Source: an uncultured Atopobiaceae bacterium (GTDB lineage Bacteria > Actinomycetota > Coriobacteriia > Coriobacteriales > Atopobiaceae). Taken from it: a stretch of 5,211 bases of DNA. The DNA lies in NCBI GenBank assembly GCA_944321005.1, contig CALUJT010000163.1, positions 1-5,211 of the forward strand, given 5' to 3'. Positions 1-5,211 of the stretch are shown piece after piece. The position numbers and the translations under genes were made by a program. The notes beneath the pieces were generated by a model, which searched no databases, was not told the origin of the DNA, and saw only the letters and a list, made by a program, of their open reading frames with translations. Within the stretch, counting starts at the first letter, position 1, and each line of letters opens with the position of its first letter.

Positions 1-655
1 ACATGTTGGCCACGCAGTGCTCGAAGCCGCAGGCCATGAAGGCCATGACGGGCAGGAGGGCCGAGAAGAACTTGTCGGTGACGGAGACGGCGGCGTGGCC
101 GACCCACACGGCAAGGCACACGAGCAGGTTGCAGAGGACGGCGCGCGCGAAGGCCGTGCCCCAGCCGAGGGCGACCTTGCCCTCCGCGACGGCTATCGCG
201 GCCTCGCCGAGGGCACCTCCGTTGGCGGTGGCCACGCCCGCGGCGACCATGAGGCAGGCGGCGAGGACGGCGCCCACGAGGTTGCCCGCGAGCACGAGCG
301 CCCAGCTCTTGAGGAGCCTCCCCCACGAGAAGCGCCCCGCGAGGGCGCCCATCACCATGAGGCAGTTGCCGGTGAAGAGCTCGGCGCCCGCGGCGAGGAT
401 GAGGAAGAGCCCCAGCGTGAACGAGAAGCCGCCCAGGAGCTGCGTCGCCGCGAAGGGCAGCGAGGCGTCGGACTTGATCACGAGCATGAACGTGGCGCCC
501 AGCGCGATGAAGGCGCCCGCCATGACGGAGAGCACGAGGGCGCTCACCACGTCCGTGTTGGCCTTTGTCGCCGCGACGCGCTCGTTCTTGAGCTCCATCG
601 AGGCAGGGGTCATCGCCCCGCTGTAGGAAGACGATGGCTTCTCGGTCACCTTCAT
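1..655 (-). CDS. Formate/nitrite transporter (FNT) family channel, partial, C-terminus cut by window edge
   Basis: Reading the minus strand from the ATG at 655 gives 218 codons without a stop before the window ends. FNT proteins are usually about 260-290 residues, so some 50-70 C-terminal residues lie outside. Members are pentameric inner-membrane channels for formate, nitrite or similar small anions. Hydrophobic segments fall at about 36-60, 68-103, 113-142, 165-190 and 197 onward. Family motifs are clear: GAELFTGN at 90-97 (the broken second helix and omega loop), GNLVGA at 124-129, LCNLLVCLAVW at 174-184 and FEHCVANM at 211-218. His213 matches the central pore histidine of E. coli FocA (FEHSIANM), and Lys160 probably matches its conserved lysine. 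The start overlaps the folD stop as ATGA, with AGAGAGG 8 nt upstream, so translation is probably coupled. The folate genes upstream make formate the likely substrate, but the sequence alone does not separate FocA from FdhC or NirC types. Confidence 0.93.
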   Translation of the reverse strand, partial: MKVTEKPSSSYSGAMTPASMELKNERVAATKANTDVVSALVLSVMAGAFIALGATFMLVIKSDASLPFAATQLLGGFSFTLGLFLILAAGAELFTGNCLMVMGALAGRFSWGRLLKSWALVLAGNLVGAVLAACLMVAAGVATANGGALGEAAIAVAEGKVALGWGTAFARAVLCNLLVCLAVWVGHAAVSVTDKFFSALLPVMAFMACGFEHCVANM

Positions 656-1506
656 CGGCAGGTCCTCTCTGCGGCCTCCACCACGTGGCGGGCCAGGATA
701 GCGGTTGTTATGGATCCGATGCCCCCAGGCACCGGCGTTGCGGCAAGGACCACGGGGGCAACGGCGTCGAGGTCGACGTCGCCCACGAGGCGACCCTCGG
801 ACTCGTCCCAGTTTATGCCAACGTCAACGACGACCTGCCCCTCGCGGACGCACTCCGCGCCCAGCATGCGGGGGCTGCCCGCCGCCGCCACGACCACGTC
901 CGCGCGCCGGCAGCACGCCGCGAGGTCCCGCGTGTGGGTGTGGCAGGTGGTGACGGTGGCGTTCCTCGCCAGGAGGAGCGCGGAGACCGGGCGCCCGATC
1001 ACGAGGGAGCGTCCCACGACGGTGACCTCGGCGCCGTCGAGCTCCACGCCGTAGTGGTCGAGAAGGGCGATCACGGCCTCCGCCGTGCAGGGAGCGAAGC
1101 CCGTACCCGCCCCGGCGAGCGTGGACAGGAGCGAGGCGGGCGTGGCGGCGTCCACGTCCTTCTCGGCGGCTATGGCGGCGCAGGCCGCGGCCTCGTCGAG
1201 ATGCGCGGGAAGCGGGCGGAAGAGCAGGACGCCGTGGACGTCCGCACGGGAGCAGAGCTCGCTCAGGGCGTCCTCGAGCTCGACCTGCGAGCACCCCTCG
1301 GGCAGCTCCCGGCGCTCCACGGCAATCCCCGCGGCGAGGCAGCGCTTCTCGGCGCCCCGCTCGTAGGCGAGGTCGTCCGGGCGGGCGCCCACGCGCACGA
1401 GGGCGAGCCTAGGCGCCACCCCGGCGTCCGCGAGGCGCGCCGCGCGCGCGGCGACGTCCTCGACTATGGCCTTGGCTACGGGGGCTCCCCTCAGGAGCTC
1501 AGCCAT
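652..1506 (-). CDS. folD: FolD-family methylene-THF dehydrogenase, probably lacking cyclohydrolase activity
   Basis: The product has 284 residues, the usual FolD length. The family's bifunctional enzymes oxidise methylene-THF with NAD(P)+ and hydrolyse methenyl-THF to 10-formyl-THF in the cytosol. Visible landmarks are Tyr48, RPLP at 97-100, KDVD at 116-119, PCT at 139-141, the nucleotide-binding GRSLVIGRP at 165-173, DVGIN at 228-232, GDVD at 242-245 and PVPGGIG at 258-264. Compared without gaps to E. coli FolD (recalled from memory), Tyr50 and Asp121 are kept as Tyr48 and Asp119. The catalytic Lys54 position is Ala52 (YERGA instead of YVxxK) and the Gln98 position is Phe96 (LFRPLP instead of VQLPLP). 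The nearest lysine, Lys54, sits two residues too late. I infer a dehydrogenase with weak or no cyclohydrolase activity. The ATG at 1506 overlaps the end of fchA by 8 nt, with GGGAG just upstream. The family call is firm; the loss of activity is an inference. Confidence 0.95.
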   Translation of the reverse strand: MAELLRGAPVAKAIVEDVAARAARLADAGVAPRLALVRVGARPDDLAYERGAEKRCLAAGIAVERRELPEGCSQVELEDALSELCSRADVHGVLLFRPLPAHLDEAAACAAIAAEKDVDAATPASLLSTLAGAGTGFAPCTAEAVIALLDHYGVELDGAEVTVVGRSLVIGRPVSALLLARNATVTTCHTHTRDLAACCRRADVVVAAAGSPRMLGAECVREGQVVVDVGINWDESEGRLVGDVDLDAVAPVVLAATPVPGGIGSITTAILARHVVEAAERTCR

Positions 1507-2140
1507 GCCTCACGCTCCCGCCGATGCGGTCCGTGATGGAGAGCGCGAGCCGCTCCGCGCGCGGGACGTACTCGTCCAGGAGCTCGCTCACGGAGCCCTC
1601 GATCCGCTCCGCCACGTAGCGGTCCTTGAGGGAGGAGGTGTTGACGTAGACGTTCACGCTCGCGCACTCGAGGGCCGCGCGCACGAGGAGCGCCCCGCAC
1701 GCGACGTCCGAGATGAGCTGCCCGGAGCACATCGTGCCCATCCGCTCCAGGAGCACGATGGCGCGGCAGCACTCCCCCATCATCGCCAGCGGGGCCATGC
1801 AGGCGCCCTCGACGGCGCTCTCGATGGCCCCGGCGCGCGCGGGGTCGTCCTTGGGCATGCGCCACGCTGCGAGCACGGGCCCGAAGCCGTCCGCGTCCTC
1901 CTCCACGAGCTCGAGCAGGCGGTAGCGGACGTCCTCTGCCTCCTCCATGAGGGCGGCGACGTCCGCCTCGTGCTCGGCGCAGCGCGGGTTGCCCTGCGCG
2001 AAGGCGCCCGCCATCGAGCAGAGCGCCGTGCCGAGGGCGCCCACGAGCGCGGCGGCGCCGCCCCCGCCGGGCGCGCTCTCGCGCGCGGCGAGCCTGTCGG
2101 AGAACTCCTCGCAGCTGAGCTCGGTGAACCTGTCTCCCAT
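1499..2140 (-). CDS. fchA: FchA: formimino-THF cyclodeaminase / methenyl-THF cyclohydrolase family
   Basis: This 213-residue protein matches the stand-alone cyclodeaminase family, which corresponds to the C-terminal domain of formiminotransferase-cyclodeaminase. Members deaminate 5-formimino-THF to methenyl-THF, and some, such as Fch of Methylobacterium, act as methenyl-THF cyclohydrolases. The family pattern is visible as an N-terminal LSCEEFSDRLA, the glycine-rich APGGGGAAALVGALG at 23-37, DADGFGPVLAAWRMPK at 82-97, a helical middle with Cys/Met-rich segments, and VNVYVNTSSLKDR at 162-174. The glycine motif is more often PGGGS; here the serine is Gly28. The gene lies 22 nt after fhs, and AAAGGG about 7 nt before the ATG at 2140 supports the start. 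No formiminotransferase or histidine-degradation gene is in the window, and the neighbours are fhs and a folD lacking key cyclohydrolase residues. I therefore favour a methenyl-THF cyclohydrolase role, though cyclodeaminase activity cannot be excluded. Confidence 0.92.
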   Translation of the reverse strand: MGDRFTELSCEEFSDRLAARESAPGGGGAAALVGALGTALCSMAGAFAQGNPRCAEHEADVAALMEEAEDVRYRLLELVEEDADGFGPVLAAWRMPKDDPARAGAIESAVEGACMAPLAMMGECCRAIVLLERMGTMCSGQLISDVACGALLVRAALECASVNVYVNTSSLKDRYVAERIEGSVSELLDEYVPRAERLALSITDRIGGSVRHG

Positions 2141-2162
2141 GACGGGACCCTTTCGCTCGAGG

Positions 2163-3836
2163 CTAGAACAGGCCGACGATCTTGCCGTCGGGCGTGACGT
2201 CGATCTTCTCGGCCGCGGGGACCTTGGGCAGGCCCGGCATGGTCATGATGTCGCCCGTGAGCGCCACCACGAAGCCGGCGCCGGCGGAGACGCGCAGGTT
2301 CCTCACCGTGATGCGGAAGCCCTCGGGGGCGCCCAGCTTGGTCTGGTCGTCGGTGAAGGAGTACTGGGTCTTGGCCATGCAGATGGGCAGGCCGCCGAAG
2401 CCCTGCTCCTCGAGCTGGGCCATCTGGCGGCGCGCCGGCGCGGTGAAGTCGACGCCGTCGGCGTGGTAGACGCGCGTGGCGATGGCCTCGATCTTCTGCG
2501 CGAGCGTGCCGTCGAGCTCGTAGGCGTACGTGAAGTCGGCCGGCTCCTCGCAGAGGCGCACGACCTCGTTGGCGAGCGCGACGCCGCCCTCGCCGCCCTT
2601 GGCCCAGACCTCGGAGAGCGCGACGTTGACGCCCAGCTCGCGGACGCGGCGCTCGACGAGGTCGAGCTCCGCCTGGGTATCCGTGGGGAAGGCGTTGATG
2701 GCAACCACCACGGGCAGGCCCCAGACGTTTTGCACGTTGGAGACGTGGCGCAGCAGGTTGGGGAGGCCGGCCTCGAGGGCCTCGAGGTTCTCGGTGGTGA
2801 GCTCGGCCTTGGGCACGCCGCCGTTGTACTTGAGGGCGCGGACGGTGGCCACGAGCACCACCGCGGAAGGCACGAGGCCCGTGGCGCGGCACTTGATGTC
2901 GAGGAACTTCTCCGCGCCGAGGTCCGCGCCAAAGCCGGCCTCGGTGACCACGTAGTCCGCCAGCTTCATGGCCGTGGTGGTGGCCATGACGGAGTTGCAG
3001 CCGTGGGCGATGTTGGCGAAGGGGCCGCCGTGGACGAAGGCGGGGTTGCCCTCGAGGGTCTGCACGAGGTTGGGCTTGATGGCGTCCTTGAGAAGCGCCG
3101 TCATGGCGCCCTCGGCGTGGATGTCCGCAACGGTGACGGGCTGGCGGTCGTAGGTGTAGGCGATCACCATGCGCGCGAGGCGGGCCTTGAGGTCGGCGAG
3201 GTCCGTGGCCAGGCAGAAGACCGCCATGACCTCGGACGCGACGGTGATGTCAAAGCCGTCCTGGCGCGGCATGCCATCCGCGACGCCGCCCAGGCCGTCC
3301 ACCACGTTGCGCAGCTGGCGGTCGTTCATGTCCACGCAGCGCTTCCAGACGATGCGGCGGGGGTCGATGCCCAGGGCGTTGCCCTGCTTGATGTGGTTGT
3401 CAAGCATGGCGGCGCAGAGGTTGTTGGCCGCGCCGATGGCGTGGAAGTCGCCGGTGAAGTGCAGGTTGATGTCCTCCATGGGGACGACCTGCGCATAGCC
3501 GCCACCCGCGGCGCCGCCCTTGATGCCAAACACGGGGCCGAGCGAGGGCTCGCGCAGGCAGAGCATGGTCTGGTGGCCGAGACGGTTCATCGCGTCCGCG
3601 AGGCCCACGGACGTGGTGGTCTTGCCCTCGCCCGCGGGCGTGGGGTTGATGGCCGTCACCAGGACGAGCTTGCCCTTGCTCGGGCGGTCGGCGAGCGAGT
3701 GGATGTCCACCTTGGCCTTGGTGCGCCCGTAGGGCTCGAGCATCTCCTCCGTGAGGCCGGCGCGCGCGGCGACCTCGGAGATGGGCAGCATCTTCGCCTC
3801 CTGGGCGATCTCGATGTCGGACTTGTAATCGGCCAT
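2163..3836 (-). CDS. fhs: Formate-tetrahydrofolate ligase (10-formyl-THF synthetase)
   Basis: Fhs reversibly joins formate and THF using ATP to give 10-formyl-THF in the cytosol. The 557-residue product is the normal bacterial length. It carries the P-loop [10 protein letters not shown] at 66-75, [20 protein letters not shown] at 96-115 followed by [15 protein letters not shown] at 125-134, the C-terminal-half signature [12 protein letters not shown] at 329-340, and a well-kept end ([12 protein letters not shown] at 527-538). No key motif looks damaged, so the enzyme should be active. The frame stays open far upstream into galM antisense sequence, so the start needs care. The ATG at 3836 gives the typical N-terminus [11 protein letters not shown] and has GGGAGG 6 nt before it. 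An in-frame ATG at 3869 would add 11 residues but has no good ribosome-binding site. The gene heads the operon. Fhs can assimilate formate or, run backwards as in purine or amino-acid fermenters, make ATP while releasing formate. Confidence 0.98.
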   Translation of the reverse strand: MADYKSDIEIAQEAKMLPISEVAARAGLTEEMLEPYGRTKAKVDIHSLADRPSKGKLVLVTAINPTPAGEGKTTTSVGLADAMNRLGHQTMLCLREPSLGPVFGIKGGAAGGGYAQVVPMEDINLHFTGDFHAIGAANNLCAAMLDNHIKQGNALGIDPRRIVWKRCVDMNDRQLRNVVDGLGGVADGMPRQDGFDITVASEVMAVFCLATDLADLKARLARMVIAYTYDRQPVTVADIHAEGAMTALLKDAIKPNLVQTLEGNPAFVHGGPFANIAHGCNSVMATTTAMKLADYVVTEAGFGADLGAEKFLDIKCRATGLVPSAVVLVATVRALKYNGGVPKAELTTENLEALEAGLPNLLRHVSNVQNVWGLPVVVAINAFPTDTQAELDLVERRVRELGVNVALSEVWAKGGEGGVALANEVVRLCEEPADFTYAYELDGTLAQKIEAIATRVYHADGVDFTAPARRQMAQLEEQGFGGLPICMAKTQYSFTDDQTKLGAPEGFRITVRNLRVSAGAGFVVALTGDIMTMPGLPKVPAAEKIDVTPDGKIVGLF

Positions 3837-3841
3837 GATGG

Positions 3842-3849
3842 GCCTCCCT
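3842..3849 (-). promoter_or_regulatory. Shine-Dalgarno site that fixes the fhs start
   Basis: On the minus strand the bases before the ATG at 3836 read GAGGGAGGCCCATC. The purine block GGGAGG ends 6 nt before the start codon, an ideal distance. It supports 3836 over the in-frame ATG at 3869, which is preceded by pyrimidine-rich sequence. Confidence 0.75.
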
Positions 3850-3885
3850 CGGACGGCGTTCTCGGTCATGGAGCATCGAAACTCT

Positions 3886-3891
3886 ACTATA
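3886..3891 (-). promoter_or_regulatory. Putative -10 box of the fhs-fchA-folD-FNT operon promoter
   Basis: The minus strand reads TATAGT here, five of six matches to TATAAT, in an otherwise GC-rich gap. It would place the transcription start near 3879 and leave a leader of about 43 nt before fhs. About 17 nt further upstream is TCACGG, a poor -35 element. The palindrome CCGTACGG (3899-3906) lies between the two elements and could bind a regulator. No promoter-like sequence was noticed between the four genes, in line with one transcript. Confidence 0.45.
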
Positions 3892-3974
3892 GCGCGAGCC
3901 GTACGGACCGTGATTCGCGCGACGGCTAACGGCCCCGCCGCCACGCGCGCCACACGTCTCTGACACGCATGGCC

Positions 3975-3980
3975 TACACT
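3975..3980 (+). promoter_or_regulatory. Putative -10 box of the galM promoter
   Basis: TACACT matches TATAAT at four of six positions and lies 30 nt before the galM start, giving a predicted transcript start near 3987 and a leader of about 24 nt. I see no convincing -35 hexamer at the right distance; CTGACA at 3960-3965 is too close. A small dyad (TGGGG, loop AAGT, CCCCA; 3982-3995) covers the predicted start. The call is weak. Confidence 0.3.
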
Positions 3981-3999
3981 GTGGGGAAGTCCCCAACGC

Positions 4000-4005
4000 G
4001 GAGGT
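4000..4005 (+). promoter_or_regulatory. Shine-Dalgarno site that fixes the galM start
   Basis: GGAGGT is almost a full match to the anti-Shine-Dalgarno core and lies about 5-6 nt before the ATG at 4011. It favours this start over the in-frame ATG at 3969, which would add 14 atypical residues, lacks such a site and overlaps the likely promoter. Confidence 0.75.
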
Positions 4006-4010
4006 GCGCC

Positions 4011-5087
4011 ATGATCGAGAGAGAGCCCTTTGGAACCGCCCCGGACGGCACGGTCGCGAGCCGCTTCGTGCTTGTAGCCGGAGGGGCGCGCGTGGCCGTC
4101 ACGGACTACGGCGCGACGCTGCTCTCCGTCGAGGTTCCGGACCGCGACGGCAGGGCGGGCGACGTCCTCCTGGGCTACGGCTCGCTCGAGGGCTACCTCG
4201 GTCCCAACCCCGCCTGCTACGGCGGCACCATCGGCCCCGTGGCAAACCGCACGGACCGAGCGGAGGTGCCCCTCGCGGGCGCCGTCTACCACCTGCCCGG
4301 AAACGACGGGCCCAACGCCGCCATCAATCTCCACACGGACCTCGACCAAGGCCTTCACCGACGCGTGTGGTCCGCCCAGGCGGACGACGCCGCAAACGCC
4401 GTGCGCATGACGTGCCGCATGGCAGACGGCGAGCTCGGCCTGCCGGGCAACCGCACGTTCTCCGCGTCCTTCTCGCTTGCCGAGAAGGACGGCGCGGCAG
4501 AGCTCACCATCTCGTATGCGTGCGAGTCCGACGCGACCACCTACGTCAACATGACGAACCACGGCTACTACAACCTGGCAGGGCACGCCTCGGGCTCGGC
4601 CCTGGGGGAGCTCGTGACGCTTGACGCGGACGCCTTCCTCCCCGTGCGCGAGGACTCCGTCTCGGAGGGCGAGGTGCGCGACGTGGCGGGCACGCCGTTC
4701 GACTTCCGCGAGCCCAGGGCCCTCGGGGCGGGGGCCGACGCCGACGACGAGCAGATCCGTCGGGCGCGCGGCTACGACCACTGCATGTGCGTGCGGGGAT
4801 ACGAGGCCGGCGCCGCCCCGCGCCACGCGCTGCGCGCGGAGGACCCCGCGAGCGGGCGCGCCATGGACGTCCTCATAACGGCGCCCGGCGCGCACCTCTA
4901 CACCGGCAACTGGCTGGACGACCCCGAGGCAAAGGATGGCGCCGCCTACGGGCCGCGCGCGGGCTTCGCCTTCGAGCCCGAGTTCTACCCGGACAACATC
5001 CACCACCCCGAGTGGGAGCAGTCCGTCTGCGAGCCGGGGAGCCCCTGGACGTCCACCATCGTCCTGCGCTTCTCCGTCACCGATTAA
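4011..5087 (+). CDS. galM: Aldose 1-epimerase (galactose mutarotase family)
   Basis: Aldose 1-epimerase interconverts the alpha and beta anomers of glucose, galactose and related sugars in the cytosol, feeding the Leloir pathway and other hexose use. The 358-residue product has the family length and beta-sandwich pattern. Active-site motifs are visible by comparison with characterised GalM: Arg80 in GPVANR, His108 in NLH, the catalytic-base-region His184 in [12 protein letters not shown] (180-191), Asp256 in YDHC and the catalytic Glu322 in FEPEFYPDN (321-329). All expected catalytic positions appear intact. The stretch after His108 ([12 protein letters not shown]) differs from the common HGG-GF form, so the sugar preferred may not be galactose. 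The gene is transcribed away from the folate operon and appears to stand alone, with possible terminator repeats just after its TAA. No other sugar gene is in the window, so the physiological substrate cannot be named. Confidence 0.94.
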   Translation: MIEREPFGTAPDGTVASRFVLVAGGARVAVTDYGATLLSVEVPDRDGRAGDVLLGYGSLEGYLGPNPACYGGTIGPVANRTDRAEVPLAGAVYHLPGNDGPNAAINLHTDLDQGLHRRVWSAQADDAANAVRMTCRMADGELGLPGNRTFSASFSLAEKDGAAELTISYACESDATTYVNMTNHGYYNLAGHASGSALGELVTLDADAFLPVREDSVSEGEVRDVAGTPFDFREPRALGAGADADDEQIRRARGYDHCMCVRGYEAGAAPRHALRAEDPASGRAMDVLITAPGAHLYTGNWLDDPEAKDGAAYGPRAGFAFEPEFYPDNIHHPEWEQSVCEPGSPWTSTIVLRFSVTD

Positions 5088-5091
5088 GGTC

Positions 5092-5165
5092 GGGCGAGAA
5101 GGACGAGCGCCTCGCCGAACCCCCCCCCCCCCGCGGCCGGCCCTTCTCGTCCCCCGTTCTTCTCG
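5092..5165 (+). terminator. Inverted repeats after galM, possible terminator
   Basis: Four bases after the galM stop, GGGCGAGAAGG (5092-5102) can pair with CCTTCTCGTCC (5142-5152), giving 11 pairs with one G-U. An overlapping left arm, CGAGAAGGACG (5095-5105), can instead pair with CGTTCTTCTCG (5155-5165), again 11 pairs with one G-U. The two stems exclude each other. No clean U-tract follows either stem and the loops are long (39 and 49 nt), so this is not a textbook intrinsic terminator. Its position directly after galM is the main argument for the role. Confidence 0.35.
5120..5132. repeat. Run of 13 cytosines
   Basis: An uninterrupted C13 tract sits in the non-coding tail after galM, inside the loop of the inverted repeats. 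Such tracts are prone to slippage in cells and to length errors in sequencing, so the exact count should not be trusted. It lies downstream of the galM coding region and so cannot change that protein's frame. Confidence 0.9.
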
Positions 5166-5211
5166 GTATCTCCGCCCATCCGCGAAAAAGAGCTTCTGCC
5201 ACAATTTGCCT
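5166..5211. other. Non-coding end of window
   Basis: These last bases are more A/T-rich than the rest and carry no supported gene start or end. They may be the beginning of a regulatory region for the next gene to the right, but too little is shown to say on which strand. Confidence 0.3.

Noticed and set aside
3..1054. Plus-strand open frames of 207 and 345 codons at the left end
   Set aside because: They are low-complexity, Ala/Arg- or Glu/Gly/His-rich products antisense to the FNT channel and FolD, which both have clear family motifs.
652..1506. FolD as a decaying pseudogene
   Set aside because: The frame is intact, the length is normal, the nucleotide-binding and PVPGG motifs are kept, and it is embedded in a coupled operon. 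The selective loss of two cyclohydrolase residues fits specialisation better.
1947..3929. A 660-codon open frame on the plus strand
   Set aside because: It is antisense to fhs and fchA. Its product is rich in Val, Gly, Leu, His and Asp without recognisable domains, as expected opposite a GC-rich gene with strong third-position bias. The fhs protein on the other strand is unmistakable.
3837..4010. A ZTP (pfl) riboswitch or other folate-related riboswitch ahead of fhs
   Set aside because: Such riboswitches occur upstream of fhs and folD in related phyla, so I looked. The minus strand shows no pfl-type conserved core, and the predicted 43-nt leader is too short to hold one.
3837..5204. Upstream extension of the fhs frame (about 456 codons) antisense to galM
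   Set aside because: The frame is open only because of base composition. The extension crosses the divergent promoter region and matches no Fhs N-terminus; the ATG at 3836 with its Shine-Dalgarno site gives the normal protein length.
5170..5211. A gene start or promoter at the right edge
   Set aside because: A GTG near 5204 on the minus strand opens the artefactual long frame only, and no paired -35/-10 elements can be judged in so few bases.

Overview
The window is GC-rich (I judge around 70 %) bacterial DNA with strong G/C bias at third codon positions. It is tightly packed. The gene content, codon style and protein flavour suggest a high-GC actinobacterium, most likely of the Coriobacteriia (Olsenella/Atopobium/Collinsella-like). 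That assignment is an inference from general resemblance, since no rRNA or other marker gene is present.

From 3836 down to base 1, on the minus strand, there is one compact operon for formate and tetrahydrofolate (THF) one-carbon metabolism. Its order of transcription is fhs (formate-THF ligase, 3836-2163), fchA (cyclodeaminase/methenyl-THF cyclohydrolase family, 2140-1499), folD (methylene-THF dehydrogenase family, 1506-652) and a formate/nitrite-transporter family channel (655 to beyond base 1, cut by the window edge). The junctions are a 22-nt gap, an 8-nt overlap and a 4-nt ATGA overlap, so the four genes are almost certainly co-transcribed and translationally coupled. Together they link formate crossing the membrane with formyl-, methenyl- and methylene-THF. 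The set could run in either direction: formate assimilation, or formate release with ATP made by Fhs.

A 174-nt divergent intergenic region (3837-4010) separates this operon from a plus-strand aldose 1-epimerase gene, galM (4011-5087). Each side has a plausible -10 box and a clear Shine-Dalgarno sequence. After galM lies a 124-nt non-coding tail with a 13-C run and inverted repeats that may form a terminator. No stretch longer than 174 nt lacks a gene, and I found no RNA gene, mobile element or CRISPR array.

The most notable observation is in FolD. An ungapped comparison with my recollection of E. coli FolD puts Ala52 where the catalytic Lys54 should be and Phe96 where Gln98 should be, while Tyr48, Asp119 and the nucleotide-binding region are kept. 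These two residues are tied to cyclohydrolase activity. The gene directly upstream encodes an independent cyclohydrolase-family protein, FchA. The simplest reading is that FolD has become a dehydrogenase-only enzyme and FchA supplies the cyclohydrolase step, a division of labour like MtdA/Fch in methylotrophs.
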